DNA of 64,000 nt from Gavia stellata (lineage: Eukaryota; Chordata; Aves; Gaviiformes; Gaviidae): NCBI RefSeq assembly GCF_030936135.1, contig NC_082618.1, positions 3,832,034 through 3,896,033 of the forward strand. Reading direction: 5' to 3'. Of this stretch, positions 1-12,661 are shown one piece after another. The stretch's first letter is position 1; the number at the start of each line of letters is the position of its first letter. Made by a program: the position numbers and the translations under genes. The notes beneath the pieces are model-generated. The model searched no databases, was not told the origin of the DNA, and was given only the letters and a program-made list of their open reading frames with translations.

Positions 1-768
1 TGAGGGGCTGCCCACACGCCTTCCACTCCAGCAAGACTCGAGCACACGCTGGTGCCCACCCCGGAGCCGAACCTCCATTTCACCCCAGGGAAAGAAAAGA
101 GGTTCAGGGGGTTCCCCTCCGCCCACCGAACGGAACACCGGCACAGAGAGGAAAAACCCACTTGGATTTACTCATTCCCTATCCCATAACCCACGTGGCC
201 ATCAAACATTGTCAGCCGGTGCTATTTTTTAACACCTAGAAAGGAGGGCACAAAGGGAGGCACTTGGGAATGTTGAAAGCTGCCAAGACCTTTGGACAAG
301 GCGCTATTTCCCTGCAGCACAGATTTACTTTAAATGTTAAATTCCCCACACTTTTTTCTGCGTTGAGCTGGCTCAGACACCGGCTCTCCCCCTCCTTTCT
401 GTGACAGGCTCTTCCACAAACAGCAGCTAACATTTTGTAATAATCAGCATGATTTGGCTTCAATTTCTTCCTTTAAAACACAAAACATCCTATAAATATC
501 ACAGAAAACAGCCTGCTGGGACTGGGACAGATCATTTAGCCCATTCCTATTTCCCAGGGCCAGATTTTCCTTACTTACAGATTATTTTAATTTATTTTTG
601 TTTTTAATAAACTACTTCTTTGGCCCCTGGGGATGGAGACGCTTCAACTTGCCAAAGGCCAGTATGTCATTGCTCTGCCTGGTAGAAAGCTTTCCTACCG
701 CCTGACTTGAATCTCCCTTAGTACAAATTAAGCCTGTATTGTATTGGTATAGCCACTGGGGGGGAGGA

Positions 769-835
769 AATATATATAGATGGGGAAATATATATATATA
801 TAAAAAAATAATTAAAATAATTAAAAATAATTAAA
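769..835. repeat. AT-rich microsatellite
   Basis: Two TA-repeat runs followed by AAAATAATT-type units. This is simple sequence in non-coding DNA. Confidence 0.85.
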
Positions 836-2410
836 CAAATATCAATAACAGACGATAGAAAACAGCAGCTTGATTCTGCCCTGCTCAGCACCTTCTGCTT
901 GTGTAAAGCAGGATAAATAACACTTCTCTGCCCAAACTGCAAGCCGCACCGACAGCCCGTTCACACGGGAGAAAACCCAGAGACCTCCTTGCAGCAGCCA
1001 AGCCTCGCGGTGCTGAGCGAGCATCCTCCTGCCCGTGCGGCCGAGGGTGCTGGCGGGAGGTTTGCGGTCTGGTCTGACGTTGGAGTCCCAGTCCTACACC
1101 AGTGCCCTAATTCCCAGGGCATGGTGTAAGTGACTGTGGGGCAGGGGAAGGAGAGGAAAGACACAGTCCCCCATTTCTGCCCCGGACAGCCCCTCGAGCA
1201 CAGCATTGCTCTGTCCCTGCCGGGAGGGAGCGATCACCGAAGGATGGGATGGGCTGTCCGGGGTTTGGTGTCAGCATCCAGACTGCCCCAAAGACCCTAA
1301 ACGAAGCGGGGTGATGACTTGGCTTTGAGCGCATCCTCTCTGCTTGTGAGCAGAGTGGGTTTATTTCTACCCCCTCCAAGGCCACCCAGACTTGCGAGGC
1401 CATGGCAGCTCCCAGCACTCGCTCCACCGTGGCTTTGCTCTTTATAGTCCCCCTGGGGCCCTTTCCCTGCAGAGTTTCTTGCAGCACTTTCTGAAGAAGC
1501 TGAGATGAGTCGGTTAGGTTAACGACATGCCCAGACCCCCACGGACCCCCCCCGGGACCAGCACCCGCAGCTGCAGGCGGAACATCAGGGACGGAGCCTG
1601 GTCAAAACCATGTGGTTTCTCACATCATTTTTCCTTGGCTCAACATCTCCCCTGGAAATCATGAGCTGTGGATCACCACTACAGCATCTGCGAGAAGCAG
1701 CTAAGGGAAGTTGGCCCAATGCTGGTGACCGACATTCATTATACCAAGGGCTGTAACATTGCTGCTTTGCCTGTGGGAGGTTTCTGGTTTGGCTTTTTTC
1801 TTTTTTAAAGTAAAGGCAAGGCAGACCTGAAGGCACCTGACAACACCGACCTCATTTATACCTTTGTAGGACAGGCCACCACCTCCCTTCTAGGGCAGGT
1901 TTTTTCTGCAGCGGGGCAGGAACGCCGCAGACCCAGGCTGCTCCCCAGCCCCTCGCTCCACAGGAGCACCAAAGGTGGTTATTTGCAGGGGCTGCCGAGC
2001 ACGGCACCGCACGCCCCGTCCCCATCCCGGCATCCCCCACGGTGAAAGCTTCCACGGGCACCGAGTCACACACACACCACCCGCCCGGAGGTTATCATTT
2101 GTGTTCGCCAAACACCCAAACCCATGGAAATCCTTTCTTCTGGTACAAACCCCCCTCTCGTAAGGAGCTGATGGAAGAAGGTGATGAACAGATTTATGAC
2201 AAGCAGAAGGCTGGAGGCACTTACTCACGGCTGGCGGGATATAAATAAAATATTTGGAAGGCTGAACGTGCTTTCCCTGCTCTCCGCCTTGGGGAGACGG
2301 CAAGGAGAATAAATAGGCTCGAGCCACTGAGGGCTGTGATGAGGTCCAGACACATCAGAAGGATGTAAGAGTTGAAAGCACGGCTGAGCAGCAAGTCTTT
2401 AAGATGCTAA

Positions 2411-2456
2411 ATTCAAACACAGGGAGAAAACACATTCAAACACAGGGAGAAAACAT
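2411..2456. repeat. 23-bp tandem duplication
   Basis: Two adjacent copies of ATTCAAACACAGGGAGAAAA plus three bases differ only at the last base. This near-identity implies a recent duplication in non-coding sequence. Confidence 0.9.
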
Positions 2457-5099
2457 GTTCCCATCTAGTTTCAGCTCTTCAGGAGCGAAATTCAGAGTGG
2501 CAAAATGCCCTGTTCTCTTTAAACACTTCTCTGTTCTGCTTTTATATGGTTTTTTTTCCCCTTTTTGTGCTGGCAGAAGTTTCTCCTTGCATGAGGAAAC
2601 TGGTGCGGCCACGGCGTGTGTCTCTGGCAGCACGCGCTACCCGAGCACCGTGGCCCGGCGAGATCCCCTGGGAGCAGCCGCTCCAAATAAGCGATTCCAG
2701 GGAGAACAACGCGCTGGAGGCTGGATAAAGTCATGATCTCTGCAGCACAGCACCTCTCCGGCGCGGGAGCAGCACGCTTTCCTGAACAGGGGCTGCTCTT
2801 TTCACAAGCTTAGATATTTTTAGCATTCAAAGAGACAAACTTTTTTTTTTTAAATGGGAAGAATTAATGAACTTGCAAAAGATCATCCAGTCTGTACATG
2901 CTAGGTCTTGTCAGCCCAGCTGCTGGTGCGGAAGGTTTCTAGTCCTAAATTAAGGATTAAACCCAGGAACAGGGTTTAAACAGCCACGGGAAGAAGAGGT
3001 TGCTTTATCAGGGAAGAGTGAAAGGTCTCTTGCTTTTAAGTCTACTAAATTGGAGAGTACGAGTACGTGGACATTCATTGTCGGTCTGTCTAAGAGAGAA
3101 ACACCAAAGTGAGAAAAGCTGTTTAAATTTAAATAAGACAACACTGGCTTATACAAGGAGTGGGTATAAGCTGGATACAGACAGGCTAGAAATAAAATTC
3201 CTAATGGATGCAACGTCTGGAAGAAGTTTCCAACAGCAGCAAAGAGGCAAAAAGCTCACTTAAAACCCCTTTAATAGTACTTAAAGCATACTTAAACTTG
3301 TTGCTGAAAATCCAGGAGAGTGAGGAATGTGTTGATGTGGCATCGGCCAAAATGGCTGTTTTTCTCTAAGATCATTGCTGATGAAGTCACTTCAGCCCTT
3401 GGCAGACAGCAAGCCCCCCCGGCTCACACCGCAAGATAAAGACTGAAATTGCAGGTTTATGTCATGTGTGCAACCTATTTGTTAAAAAAAAAAAAACACC
3501 CAAAAGGTGAAATATGAACCAGTCTATAAATCAAGACTAATTCAGACTGATTGGATGAGTCACCAGTATAAAATACAAAGTGGAGAGTTTATTTAAAACC
3601 TCACCGTATGAAATTTAGCACATGGACTTGTTGAACAGATGCAATATTCAGCTTGACTTAACGCCTCTAACATTTCTAAGAGAGACGCTACTTTCTGTTT
3701 GTCTACGTTGCACAGATTGCCGCAGAAAGTCCCGTCAAGTTAGAAATTACAGTCTCAGACTAAGGAAGCTCCCGTGGTTGGAACCACTTCCATGACCAGC
3801 ACTGAGCCTCCAGAAAAGCTCCTTTCCAGAGGTCTGCACATCCCATTTCCTACCAGATTTTATGCCAGTGTAAATTTTCTTAGGAAAGCTGCTACAGCAG
3901 AGATGAAGTCTGGTTTTGCACAGCTATTCAAGCAGACTATGCTTTATTTTCTGCCAGGGGAGTAGTAGATGCATTGTGGTAGAACACAGGACAAGATTAC
4001 CATTTTGTACGTAGGACAAGAGGGAAAATTGGAGTTGATAAATCAACTTTAAGATAGATTACCATTTTGTAAAATGCTTTAAAACACACCTCAGGTGGAA
4101 AATACACCGCAAAAATCCTAGTCACAACATGCATGCCAGCGTAAGGAGGCTATTCACAGAAATATCTTGTATTTGTCCTTAACTTCCCCTGTTTCGGGCA
4201 GCATCAAAGCCATGCAGAGGCCTTTGCCACTGCCGCGGAGTTGGGTGAACGCCAGATTAGGAACTGCAGCTATAGGCAACCCGTATGTATGTAAGTACTC
4301 CTGTTTAACTCCACAGCAACGAAAATGAGCCAATATCACGCAAGATTATCCCGTAATTATCCCGTTCTGCTGAAGTGTCTACCTCACAGCCCATGTTACG
4401 CTGAACATCGATCACAAGAGAAAACTGATGCAAAGACAAAGCTGTTTTCCATCCAGGATTAGTAACCGCCAGCACTTATATGCAGTAAAATAAATACATT
4501 CACATGCATGATGCCAGTCAGCCCTGAAACCGATGGAAAACCCAGAAAGCTTAGTTCCAGTGAATTATTTTGTAGGATTGGGCTTTGGAGGGGGAAGAGC
4601 ATGGGCTGCAGCGGTCCCAGAAGCTATGGGCAGGAGCCAGAGGCAGGACTGAACAGATTTGGGATGAAGGCAGCTCAACCTGAACCTTCCAGAATCTTTT
4701 AGTAGACGTGAACACAGAAACAGAGACAATTAAAAATAAAAAGCCACGCTGCCATCAGCAGCTGGGCTGGGGAGGTGTAAAGAATAGTATGGCAAAAAGG
4801 GCAATCCGGGTTGTATGGGACAGACTCTTACCTTGGGTGCAGAGGGGTGTAAGTGCTGCTGAGGAGAGATATTTGGTGATTTTCATACCTTGGAACTTGT
4901 CAGGTGATGGCCATGAGCAGCAGTGAGGAGTAACATCCAGCATGGTGCTTTACAGGGGTGACCTTGAACGCCCTTTAAAAGGGTCACCGAGGTCTAGCCT
5001 AAGATCTCTGAGCCCACCGAAATCAGTGGGACACCCCACCTGCCCCAAAGCCTTCACATGAACCCCACACCCCCCCAGGCACCTTTCTGGCCCCATCCC

Positions 5100-5420
5100 T
5101 CCCTCTCCCACCTTACCCGCAGCCTCAGCCGCTCTCCCCGGTCTGTCCCATCTCCTCCTGCATCTCACGGCCGCAGTCACCGACACTGGAGCCGGTTCCT
5201 CCGGGGCTCGTTAGCCCGTTTCTGGTTTCCTGTCATCATCTGAATCACCAACCCCAACATCCGCCGCTCGGCCGGTCAGCCCCTCGCCGGCTCACGAGAG
5301 GGACCCGCGGGCAGCGCTTGTGCAAACTCACCCCCGGCAGCCTCTCGCAGGAGCATTTTGGTTTATCTGCCCCCGAGAGAGGAAGAGGCTCGGACAGCGA
5401 GGAACCATGCACGCCGCCGA
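5100..5420. promoter_or_regulatory. Small CpG-rich block
   Basis: CpG dinucleotides are clearly clustered here relative to the flanks, with segments such as CATCCGCCGCTCGGCCGG. It could be an orphan CpG island or the promoter of an unrecognised transcript. No convincing first exon is seen on either strand. Confidence 0.4.
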
Positions 5421-8400
5421 GGTCCCTTCCCAAGCAGCCCTTGAGTTTCAGTTGGGGCTGGTGCCCTAAAAAAGTTCAAGTTCCCTTTTAGTAAAGAGCC
5501 TTTGCGGGATTTAACACCGCTCACTGGAAGCGGCAGATGCTGCCTGGAAAAACTCAGAGCGGATAAAGCAAATAGCAAGCCCTCCCTTAGTTTTTACAGA
5601 AAAGACGATATCAAGCCTGAAAGGAAGCAAATAGGTCACCATTGCCTACGGGCAAACCTGGAGCTCCTGTCCGGAGCTGTAAGAATAAAACTATTTCTTA
5701 CGCAGCATTGGCAGTTTGCAGACATCAGACACAATTTCACTGGACTCTTAAAAAAATAGTACTTCCTTAATTTTTTTTTTTTGTGCTTGACTAGAATAGG
5801 GAGGGTTTATGAATAATGGGGAATTTATCTCCTGGCTTAGAGCCCTGTTACAGGGCACATATAAGAAATACGTATCCTGCTCTAGGAATAGGGAAGTCTG
5901 CATGCGCACATAACAGCCCCGGATAGTTGTAGCTACCAGAGTGCAACAGGCAGCCGGGCACACGCTTTACAACTGCAAACAAAACGACGCTTCATGCTGC
6001 CTCTCCTTAAGGCTCTATAATTGCTCTCTTGCATACAGCCACATAAGTTATTCAGTAAAGGGAAATTTTGTTATATTTAAATTAGGGCATCTTCAAGCTA
6101 CCACAGCCAGTCATCTACATCCCTCTCTCTCTATGATAGGAGGTGGCTCCTCTACCATAAAAATGATAAAATAGCCAACCGTTCACAACTTTCACACCAC
6201 TGGGATGGGAACTTTGCTATCAAGCTTTCAGAGAGAACATTGCTTTGATAAGGTAGTTAACCACTGTATGTGCAAACACGTTTAGACCTTCCCTCTTCCA
6301 ATTCTAACCTGAGGTGCAAAAGTTATTGCTTGCATGCACCTTCCAGAGCCGTTCCCACACCAAATCCGGGTGCAGAAGCCTACCTCGAAATCGTACGTAT
6401 AATCTGAACTGAAGAGCAGAGGAGAGAGACGCAGCTTTGAATTGTTTGTATGGTTTCTGGTTGGCCTCTGTAGAAGCAGTACTATATAATGTGAAATGCA
6501 TTTCTGACAGCTAAAACAGTCACTACAGAATTGGTGTTGCTAGCAGAGGTCTTAGCTATGAAGTAGTTTATTAGGGGCTTTCTAGCAGGTTTTTTACGTA
6601 TTTAAACATAAGCGGATAACAGAGATTTTACAGTAGGACTGCTTTATAGCAGAACTGATACCTGAATATGCTGGAGACAATTACAGTTTGTCTTTCATAT
6701 CAGAAATCTATTTCATTAGGAACAGCCACCGCTAAAAAGGTACCACGGATTTGCTTACAGGTTCTCTGATGGGTGTCTCGGCTTCCGAGATGACTCACTG
6801 CCACCGTACGGACGTTACCACAGTTGGCACGGGCTGCAGCAAAAGCACCTTGTGCTAATTGTCCCCTGATTGTCTCCTGGACCGACACACGCGACTGCTC
6901 AGCCTCTCTAGAGCAGGTAGAGGCTGTTGCCGTGCCGGGGAAAAGCACCATGAGCAAGGACTGCTGACGGTGCAGAGCAGCGGGTCACCCCCAGTGCGTT
7001 ACAACAGCTCTTGGGTGGAGCGATGCCCTTCGAAGACAGCAGTCCTTGTGAGAGATCAACCACCCCGATTTCTAACTTTGATTAGAAGGTAACTACGGCA
7101 GTAATACAGAGGTACGGACACCATCTCCCTTCTTTGTACGGCTCACGAGAAGGGCTCCATGTAGAGGTTTAGGATGAGAGCCCTCACCCCGAGCACCTAC
7201 CAACACACCCATGAGTTCGGCTCTTCCCAAGGCCAGACCGAGCTCCCTCTCTGACGCGCAGACAATATCCCCTCAGACAGCAAACCCAGCTTGGGATACC
7301 AGGCTCTACCCTGTGCCTGTCCTCTCCCTCCTGTAACTCCTGGGCCTCATCTAGACCTGCTGCTAAAAACCATTTCGGGTCTGATAAAAGACCAAAGACA
7401 GAGGAGCATCATGCTGCAATAAATTACATAAAAATTTCACCTTTCCATGTCCTTTTCAAAGCTTACCCATTTCAGTCCGGCTTTGCTTTCCCCCCCCCGT
7501 AACAAACACATAGCATCTACTACCACAGCCAGTTTTACCAGCTAACCAAACCCTCTTTTTTTCCCCTTTGATATGTAGCTAACCAGCTGTAGAGAGATCT
7601 CTTTGGGCCCAGAGGGGTTGCTGGAGCCCATCTTCCACCCTGCCCAGCTTACCTGCTGGGGCTGGGAGACTGAATGCACTGGGGACTGGTTTATATCCTT
7701 TCAGACGAAGGTGGGGTCTGCTCCAAGACCAGCTGGTTTTGCTTGAACCAGGTGTTACGACTAATGCTGATTAGTCGTAAACAACGATTGCAAATCAATG
7801 CATCATCTAAACCTGACCTTTCTGCAGAAACACACCCAATGCTGAAAGTTTTGAGGAAAGGTTTCCAAGCTCCAACAGGCTCTTTCTCCCAGAGCTCATA
7901 AACCTTGGGGGTCAAGCATTGGCTGCTTTGCAGGAGTCCAGCATTCAAATCCCCCTCATTTTGGGACCAGAATAAGCACAGATCTCATCCCAACCACTAA
8001 TTATTTGTTTTGCCAAATTTTCACAGTGGCTTTAATGAAAGCCACGTCTTGGAGGAAGTTTTTTGACATGCTAAGTAGCGCACGCACATTTTTGTAAAGA
8101 CCAAGAAACGGCTTTCCTCTTGGCTGTAGTTGCATGAGCGTTTCCCCAGCTAAAGGGGAAGTGCCACCTCCTCCCCTGCCCCAGCTGCACGCCCCACTGC
8201 AAATCTCATCTCACCGAGCTGAAACCGAAAGCAGCTCCGTTACAGCTGAAGATACATGCTGCTACCACCCAGTGGAAAGACAGCTCACAGCGAGGATTTC
8301 TGGGTGCTTTACAAAAATTTAATGAAGGTTTGCAAAGACTAATAGTGTACATCCCTGTGGCGCTATAAAGCTTCTTCCCGTTCTTACCCTGCTCAGTTCA

Positions 8401-8445
8401 TCCTTGTAGACACCATAATTCTTAAATTTGAACACAAAGACCTAG
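5421..8445. other. Non-coding stretch, no gene recognised
   Basis: Mixed composition with short chance ORFs only. The perfect hairpin at 7755-7780 is the only structured feature seen. Confidence 0.7.
7755..7780. repeat. Perfect 11-bp inverted repeat with 4-base loop
   Basis: TTACGACTAAT, loop GCTG, then ATTAGTCGTAA. The arms pair perfectly. It lies in an otherwise featureless intergenic segment. Confidence 0.9.
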
Positions 8446-11400
8446 AAGGTTTGAATGCTTTTATTTGATTTTTTTTTTATACAGCAATACAAATTATACA
8501 GATTCATTACAGTACAGATTTTGCAGGGGTTTATAGAGGTACTCAGTGCTTTTTGGTTTGTTTAAAAGAAAGAGGCAGATCCTGGGAGCACGGTGACAAG
8601 GACAAAACAATCTCATAGTAGGAAGCAAATCCCTACCGTGCTGAACACTAACCTGGCTGAAACCTACTGAGCAGAAAGGTGGTGGCAGCCTTCCCGGCAA
8701 TAACATACCCAAAACATCAACCCTGGGATACTCTAGAGCTTTTCACAAGAACTTGTAGCTTACAGGTAAGCAGGTTGTTCCTGTAACAGCGCTGAAGGTC
8801 CTTAAAGCCCTTGGACGCACTTTGCTGCAAAGGGGACAGAGATGAGGGAAGCCGATGTGAAAATTAACCTGCCGTTGAGCAGGCAACGTCATGTAACAGA
8901 GTCGTTGCAGCTATGGAAAAGGAAACCATAAAATGCTTTAGATTTAGTCACCCAAACAGCTCCAGTAAGATGAGGAACATGATCTTAGACCTAATAACAG
9001 TGACACTGCACACACGCCGTGACACCACATGTGCAACCAGAACCCCATCTCCCATTTCTTGTGCCCATCCAAGCTTTGGGTTGCAGTGAGCAGACACAGG
9101 CAGGAGCCAGCAAAGCTCCCTGGCAATCCCTAACGCACAGGATAGGCGCAAGCTATTCACCTATAGCTTTGGTCGTACGTTTCTCCAGTCAAGAACGTAC
9201 AATGTCATCAGGATATTGCTACGACTAACGTGCATCAGGCTTGAGAGAGTCAAGTGTCTGGCACTGAAGGGTTAAATCCTTTCAGAAAGCAAGGTCAAAG
9301 ACTATGATTACACCATTTAAAATGCTTCTCATCGGTTTGATTTAACACTGATGTAGTGAGTGGTATCACAAATAATAGAATAAATTGCAGACTATATAGA
9401 TAAAATGTATGCACCCAATAAAAGATGGCCCTCTGCCACTTCAAAAATACTCAATTCCTGAAAATCCTGCAGTGGATAAATGGCATTTGAGAGGAGGAAT
9501 TCAGCTACCGGATTAGAAAAATTCCAATCTCAGCTGGAAATCAAATTCCTCTTTAGCCACAGAAACTCCCCTTTCTAAAAATTTAAGACAAGCATCACCT
9601 ATAAAATTGCATCCTAAGAATCCAGTCCAGAGAAGGGCCCTTGAGAACTACAAAGGTAACTGATTCTGCGCTAGAATATGCCAGGATGTAGGAACAGCCC
9701 CATTCCTTCAGAGCCTTTGCTGTCATCTGGTAGCAAAACACAGAAACCATCAGAACACAAAACATAAACTAAACACAAATCTAAAGATGCTCGCAGTTAA
9801 CAGCCTATTGCCCGTCTTCCTGCCGTAAGCCAGTGTGAATAATTATGAGACGTACTTCCACATGCTGAGAAGGAACGAGGTCGGTGTAGGAAACCAGTGA
9901 TCTACACCTGGCTTCAAACTGCACTTGCTTGCAGCGAACTTGACACGCACAGCCTTTGTCCAAAATACACTCCAGGTGGACTGGGGGATTCCTGGAAACG
10001 TCACTCCAAAGAGCTCTGTTCAAAGCAGTCAGCGGGACAAGGGCTGCTCTGCAAGCTGCTACACGCGAGCGCTCTGATGGAGGGGTTGCACGTGCATTTC
10101 AAAATTTTCTGGCTTTATTATTAGATCTTTTCTACAAAAAGGAGGGGTTGCAATATCACAGGGTTTGCTCTAAAATTCTCCAGATATTATCATCTTTTCC
10201 GAAGACAAGTCAGCAGCTAGTACTACAGGTAGCAAATGCTCCTACCATACTATGTGCTAAAGTCAGGATTGAAACTATAACAGAATTCATAAGACAAGTT
10301 GAGAAAGATCAGCATCATCCCAAACTGCCCTGGGACGGCGCGTCTTGGCCACAGCTGCCCTCTGTCACAACCAGCTCTGGGACACCTAGCAGAACTGCAA
10401 ACATTCACGGTCAGCATTGGAGACTCTTTTAGTAGTGCCAGCGCATCTCAGTAGTAGGTTAACATCTTGTTGCTGCTTTAGGAAGGCAAGTAAGCCACCC
10501 TCGAGGGCGCAAATTTAACTTGACTCTATCACCAGCCCATCATTTGAATACATGAACACTCCTCCACCTCTTTGTTCAGCCATCAAAACAACATTCATGA
10601 CCACAAGCGCAAAGAGCCCCCTCGGATGCTGTTACAGATCTGCCCGGTCCAGTGAGTTGGCAACACGCCCGTGCCAGCACTGGGCTGCTGCGGTCAGAGG
10701 GCTGGGATTAGCTCTCCCAGGACCCCTCTTGGGCTCGGGAGCTCAGCGGGGTTTATTTTTTGGTGGTTGACAGTGGAGTTCTGCAGCATGTAAGACACAT
10801 TGTCCCCCAGCTTTTCCAGAGACACCACGCCAGCCTTCCCCACCTGCAACCCAACTGGAGAAACACAACAAAGCACTGCTTCGCCTTAACTCAATTTCAG
10901 TTCCAAAAACCGTCTGCTGCATTCCTGATTTCAGTTTTGTTTATTTTTTAAATTCAAGCCTGAAGAAAGCTCTGCACACCTACTAGGAATAACTTGGTGA
11001 GAATACAAATAGCCACAAAGTGAATTATCCATTTGTTACCACCGCTGGTAACCTCCTCGGTCTAGGCTTTGCCGTGCCAGGCTTAGCTTTGAGCTGCAGG
11101 TAAAATTAAACCTTAACTGCTTTTTGCTGGTGGGAGGGGGAAAAACAATCTTCCTTCCCCCTACGAAACTTAAAATGCCACATCCATATATTACATATAG
11201 TTTTGTCAACTGTTGATTCAAACTAGATGGATATGCTTCTGTATAGGAAAATGTTAATATCAATTAAATTTTTGAAGGGGGGAAAGAAAGAGGAGTGGAG
11301 GAGTCTGACCCTAAGCCATATTGGGAAGCATAACACAGAATGCTCCAAAGAAACCAGGCAATGCACTAATGTTTGCATACAAAGAACTACTAAAAAAAAA

Positions 11401-12519
11401 AATTAAAAAAAATTAAATGATACTGGGATTAGGCTGCATTCACTAGCAGGAAACCCTTGACCAAACAAATATTAGGAGATACAGAAAAATATTTATAGGA
11501 CTAAGATGAGCCATTTTCCATCTCTCCACCCTTCTCACAGATCAGCATTACTTTCCTCCATGCGGCATGATGAAATTATTGCTTCCGCCGTCAGGAGGTT
11601 TGAAAGACCAGCTACGAGCAAGCCTTGCGGTAGCAGCTGAAGGACACCAGCTCCACCCAGCCAGCCCTGCTCTTACACATAAACCCCAGGTTATCAGTCA
11701 GGTAGGACAGTCAGGTGCTAGTACACACACTGCCTCAGCAAGCGGCTCCAGAGCAGGATTTGGATTCTCGGCTCAAGCTGCAGTAAGAGCAGGTCTACAG
11801 AGAAAGGGGATCAAGTAGCCGGAAGGCAGGAACACTTTCCATCCCTTTCATGCTGTGGAAAGCAGTAAAACCAGCAGGAAGGTCAGAGCTCATTTCCCCA
11901 ATAAAACCATGGCTCTCCCTCTTAACTCACCCTGCAGTACACAGATACTTCAAAGACACAGGGCAACTGCCTCATTAACAGTTATGTCTAGTGGGAAACA
12001 GGTCAGCTGAAAAAGTTGGGAGAAACTGGGCAAGACAGCAGCAAGCTGAGCTATTTACATTGTCCTACCACAAAGGCTCCACATTAAACTGATTGCTACT
12101 CAGATGGGAAGGACACACATTTTACCCTGTACCAGGCAGGGGATTCTGGCCAGAGGGCAGCAGAACCCAGCTTGGGGAAAACTGCACCAAGAGCTACATG
12201 AACTGCAAGCTATAGGTACTTCCAAATTCTGCCTGGCAGCCTTAGCAATGTAACTGGAGTTACACTGAAGCCACAGGGCAAAGAACTTGGGCTCACTTCC
12301 ACTTGTACACAGTTTTTATTTCACTGTGTCCCACATGTTCTAGCACTTACTCGTTTAGATTAGATTCCTGCCTCCCATATTTCCACTAGTGGCTCTGGTA
12401 CTGCTTCTCCATAAAATTTAAGGAAGCAAATTTCCAAATTAACATGTTTGAAAACTGGGGGGGCAGGGGAGGGGGAAGGAACAAACATGCTATAGCAGAC
12501 TCAAATAAAGACCAATGTT
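8446..12519. other. Region downstream of EIF4H, no gene recognised
   Basis: It contains minus-strand ORFs of about 60-72 codons at 9805-10023 and 10694-10876, with no domain I know. The second runs into an AATAAA at 10756-10751. It may be extended EIF4H 3'UTR, a lncRNA, or plain intergenic DNA. Confidence 0.5.
8459..8464 (-). terminator. Possible minus-strand poly(A) signal
   Basis: The minus strand reads TATTGCTGTATAAAAAAAAA, then ATCAAATAAAAGCATTC. This resembles the end of a mature 3'UTR. It could end an extended EIF4H transcript (about 5.9 kb of 3'UTR) or a separate unrecognised minus-strand transcript. Confidence 0.35.
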
Positions 12520-12540
12520 AAATATTACTTAATGTTTTCT

Positions 12541-12586
12541 TTTATTTAAAAGATCATTCACAAAATACCATATCCATAAATTTATT
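12541..12586 (-). terminator. Poly(A) signals for EIF4H
   Basis: Two AATAAA hexamers read on the minus strand (12586-12581 and 12546-12541) in AT-rich sequence after a long A-rich tract. They are the first pair clustered beyond the coding end. An earlier isolated AATAAA near 13400 could serve a short isoform. Confidence 0.5.
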
Positions 12587-12625
12587 TTGTTATGAAGCAG
12601 AATGTGTTAAGTGTTTGGAATTCTT

Positions 12626-12661
12626 TTCCTTTTTTTCTTTTTTTTTTTTTTTTTTTTTTAC
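12626..12661. repeat. Poly-T tract (poly-A on the EIF4H strand)
   Basis: A long T run interrupted by single C bases. It lies inside the inferred EIF4H 3'UTR and would be transcribed as an A-rich tract. Confidence 0.85.

Larger units (their letters stand above)
1..5000. other. Non-coding stretch, no gene recognised
   Basis: AT-rich to mixed composition. It holds an AT microsatellite (769-835) and a 23-bp tandem duplication (2411-2456). Every ORF is short and without a domain. One plus-strand ORF ends LMEEGDEQIYDKQKAGGTYS and RLAGYK at 2248, directly followed by AATAAA (2244-2249), but no supporting exon structure is seen. Confidence 0.7.

Noticed and set aside
1-12500. Expected human neighbours of EIF4H (LAT2, RFC2, LIMK1)
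   Set aside because: I looked by eye for LAT2-like tyrosine motifs and for RFC2 and LIMK1 C-terminal sequences on both strands and found nothing convincing. Short divergent exons could still be missed.
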